From Paracoccaceae bacterium (GTDB lineage: Bacteria > Pseudomonadota > Alphaproteobacteria > Rhodobacterales > Rhodobacteraceae): 13,460 nt of DNA. The stretch covers positions 1-13,460 of the forward strand of contig SKNG01000441.1 of NCBI GenBank assembly GCA_007120685.1, read 5' to 3'. This document shows, piece by piece, positions 12,684 to 13,460 of this stretch (the first letter of the stretch is position 1; every line of letters starts with the position of its first letter). A model generated the notes under the pieces. That model did not search any database. It saw nothing but the letters and a program-made list of their open reading frames with translations, and was not told the DNA's origin. Position numbers and translations under genes: made by a program.

Positions 12684-13460
12684 GCGGATCGGATACGAGG
12701 TCGGCTATGACGACGCGGGGCAGGTGACTGTCCAGCGCGCGGATCAGCCAGCTGACGGGATGGAGACCGGGGAGGGGGGGCAGCCCCCCGTCGCCTTCGG
12801 CGACTCCCCCCAGAGTATTTCGGGCAAGATGAAGGACACGGGCGCGGTTGGCGGCGCCGTTGACGGCATGGGATGCCATGCGCCGGCCGAGCAGATGGAA
12901 GCGGCGGCGCGGGCGGCGGGCAATGGCGCGGTGCTGGACCAGTTCGCCAGTGATTATCCGCGCGGGCCGCATGACAAGCCGGAATCGATGTGCCCGGCAT
13001 TTGGGTCGATGCGCGTGGGGCTGCGGATGCGGCGGGTGGCGACGGTGCTTTCGGGCTCTGCCTGCTGTGTCTACGGGCTGACCTTCGTGACGCATTTCTA
13101 CGGCGCGCGGCGCTCGGTCGGCTATGTGCCGTTCAGTTCCGAGACGCTGGTCACCGGCAAGCTGTTCGAGGATATCCGCGAGGCGGTGCATGATCTGGCC
13201 GACCCCGACCGCTATGACGCGGTGGTGGTGACCAACCTGTGTGTGCCCACTGCCAGCGGCGTGCCCCTGCGGCTGTTGCCGAAGGAAATCAACGGTGTGC
13301 GGATTGTGGGGATCGACGTGCCGGGTTTTGGCGTGCCGACCCATGCCGAGGCCAAGGACGTGCTGGCCGGTGCCATGCTGAACTATGCCCGCGCCGAGAT
13401 CGAGGCCGGGCCGGTGCCCGCGCCCGAGGCGGGCCGGTCCGACCGGCCGACCGTGGCGCT
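12670..13460 (+). CDS. bchY: Chlorophyllide a reductase subunit BchY, 3' end cut by window
   Basis: NifD-like subunit of chlorophyllide a oxidoreductase. It is open to the window end (263 complete codons), so the C-terminus is missing. The conserved core starts at GCHAPAEQMEAAARAAG and includes HDKPESMCPAFGSMRVGLRM, VLSGSACCVYGLTFVTHFYG and VTNLCVPTASGVPL. Cys108, Cys133 and Cys191 are spaced 25 and 58 residues apart, which agrees with the BchY ligands reported as Cys62/87/145 in a related protein (from memory). By that numbering this protein is about 46 residues longer at the N-terminus. Starts: ATG 12670 or 12676, overlapping bchX, with GGAAG at 12659; or ATG 12829 after the palindromic repeat, with no clear ribosome binding site. 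I favour the upstream start with an in-frame insertion (see findings). Confidence 0.9.
   Translation, partial: MTMSERIGYEVGYDDAGQVTVQRADQPADGMETGEGGQPPVAFGDSPQSISGKMKDTGAVGGAVDGMGCHAPAEQMEAAARAAGNGAVLDQFASDYPRGPHDKPESMCPAFGSMRVGLRMRRVATVLSGSACCVYGLTFVTHFYGARRSVGYVPFSSETLVTGKLFEDIREAVHDLADPDRYDAVVVTNLCVPTASGVPLRLLPKEINGVRIVGIDVPGFGVPTHAEAKDVLAGAMLNYARAEIEAGPVPAPEAGRSDRPTVA
12774..12834. repeat. Double-hairpin REP-like element, copy B (in the bchY frame)
   Basis: Hairpin 1 is GGGGGG-CAG-CCCCCC (12775-12789). Hairpin 2 is GTCGCC-TTC-GGCGAC (12790-12804). The tail TCCCCCCAGAGTATTTCGGG continues to GCAAGATGAAG. It corresponds to copy A at 9423-9484. It is read through without a stop in the bchY frame and would encode about GEGGQPPVAFGDSPQSISGK. 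An imperfect 13-bp duplication (12751-12763 and 12859-12871) flanks it exactly 108 bp apart. Confidence 0.8.

Noticed and set aside
1..13460. CRISPR arrays, transposases, tRNA or rRNA genes
   Set aside because: No regularly spaced direct repeats with unique spacers, no transposase frame, and no tRNA- or rRNA-like sequence was seen on either strand.

Overview
The window is GC-rich chromosomal DNA (roughly two thirds G+C) from a phototrophic alphaproteobacterium, most likely a member of the Rhodobacteraceae/Rhodobacterales. This rests on the crtC-crtD / crtE-crtF-bchC-bchX-bchY gene order of the spheroidene-type photosynthesis cluster, tandem TGT-N12-ACA boxes of the PpsR/CrtJ type in front of crtD/crtE and bchC, and the hisS-hisZ-hisG neighbourhood typical of that group. 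I cannot name the species.

Left part (1-5904, all + strand, housekeeping): the 3' nine tenths of hisS (histidyl-tRNA synthetase), then hisZ and hisG, the two subunits of short-form ATP phosphoribosyltransferase (first step of histidine synthesis), then pyrE (orotate phosphoribosyltransferase). A 369-bp non-coding stretch carries three copies of an unusual TGTCNGACA motif and precedes dnaB (replicative helicase). hisS contains a sharply lower-GC internal segment. Arrays of perfect palindromes sit directly behind hisS and behind dnaB.

Right part (6019-13460, photosynthesis gene cluster): crtC and crtD on the - strand and crtE, crtF, bchC, bchX, bchY on the + strand. CrtE makes geranylgeranyl diphosphate, the shared C20 precursor of carotenoids and of the bacteriochlorophyll side chain. 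CrtC, CrtD and CrtF hydrate, desaturate and O-methylate the acyclic carotenoid. BchX and BchY are two of the three subunits of chlorophyllide a oxidoreductase, and BchC oxidises the C3 hydroxyethyl group, together leading to bacteriochlorophyll a. Two pairs of PpsR/CrtJ boxes, one in the crtD/crtE divergent promoter and one over the bchC promoter, predict joint aerobic/light repression. The cluster ends abruptly at dnaB: crtA, crtI, crtB and tspO, which usually lie beyond crtC in Rhodobacter, are absent here.

The most interesting points are: (1) the crtD-crtC junction, where crtC has no usable start codon, crtD lacks its expected stop, and the two frames differ by a single -1 step; (2) an apparent in-frame 108-bp insertion carrying a palindromic repeat in bchY, flanked by an imperfect 13-bp duplication, with a structurally matching second copy (with compensatory stem changes) between crtE and crtF; (3) arrays of tandem perfect palindromes with a TTGCAA or TTCGAA core; and (4) the low-GC mosaic block in hisS.
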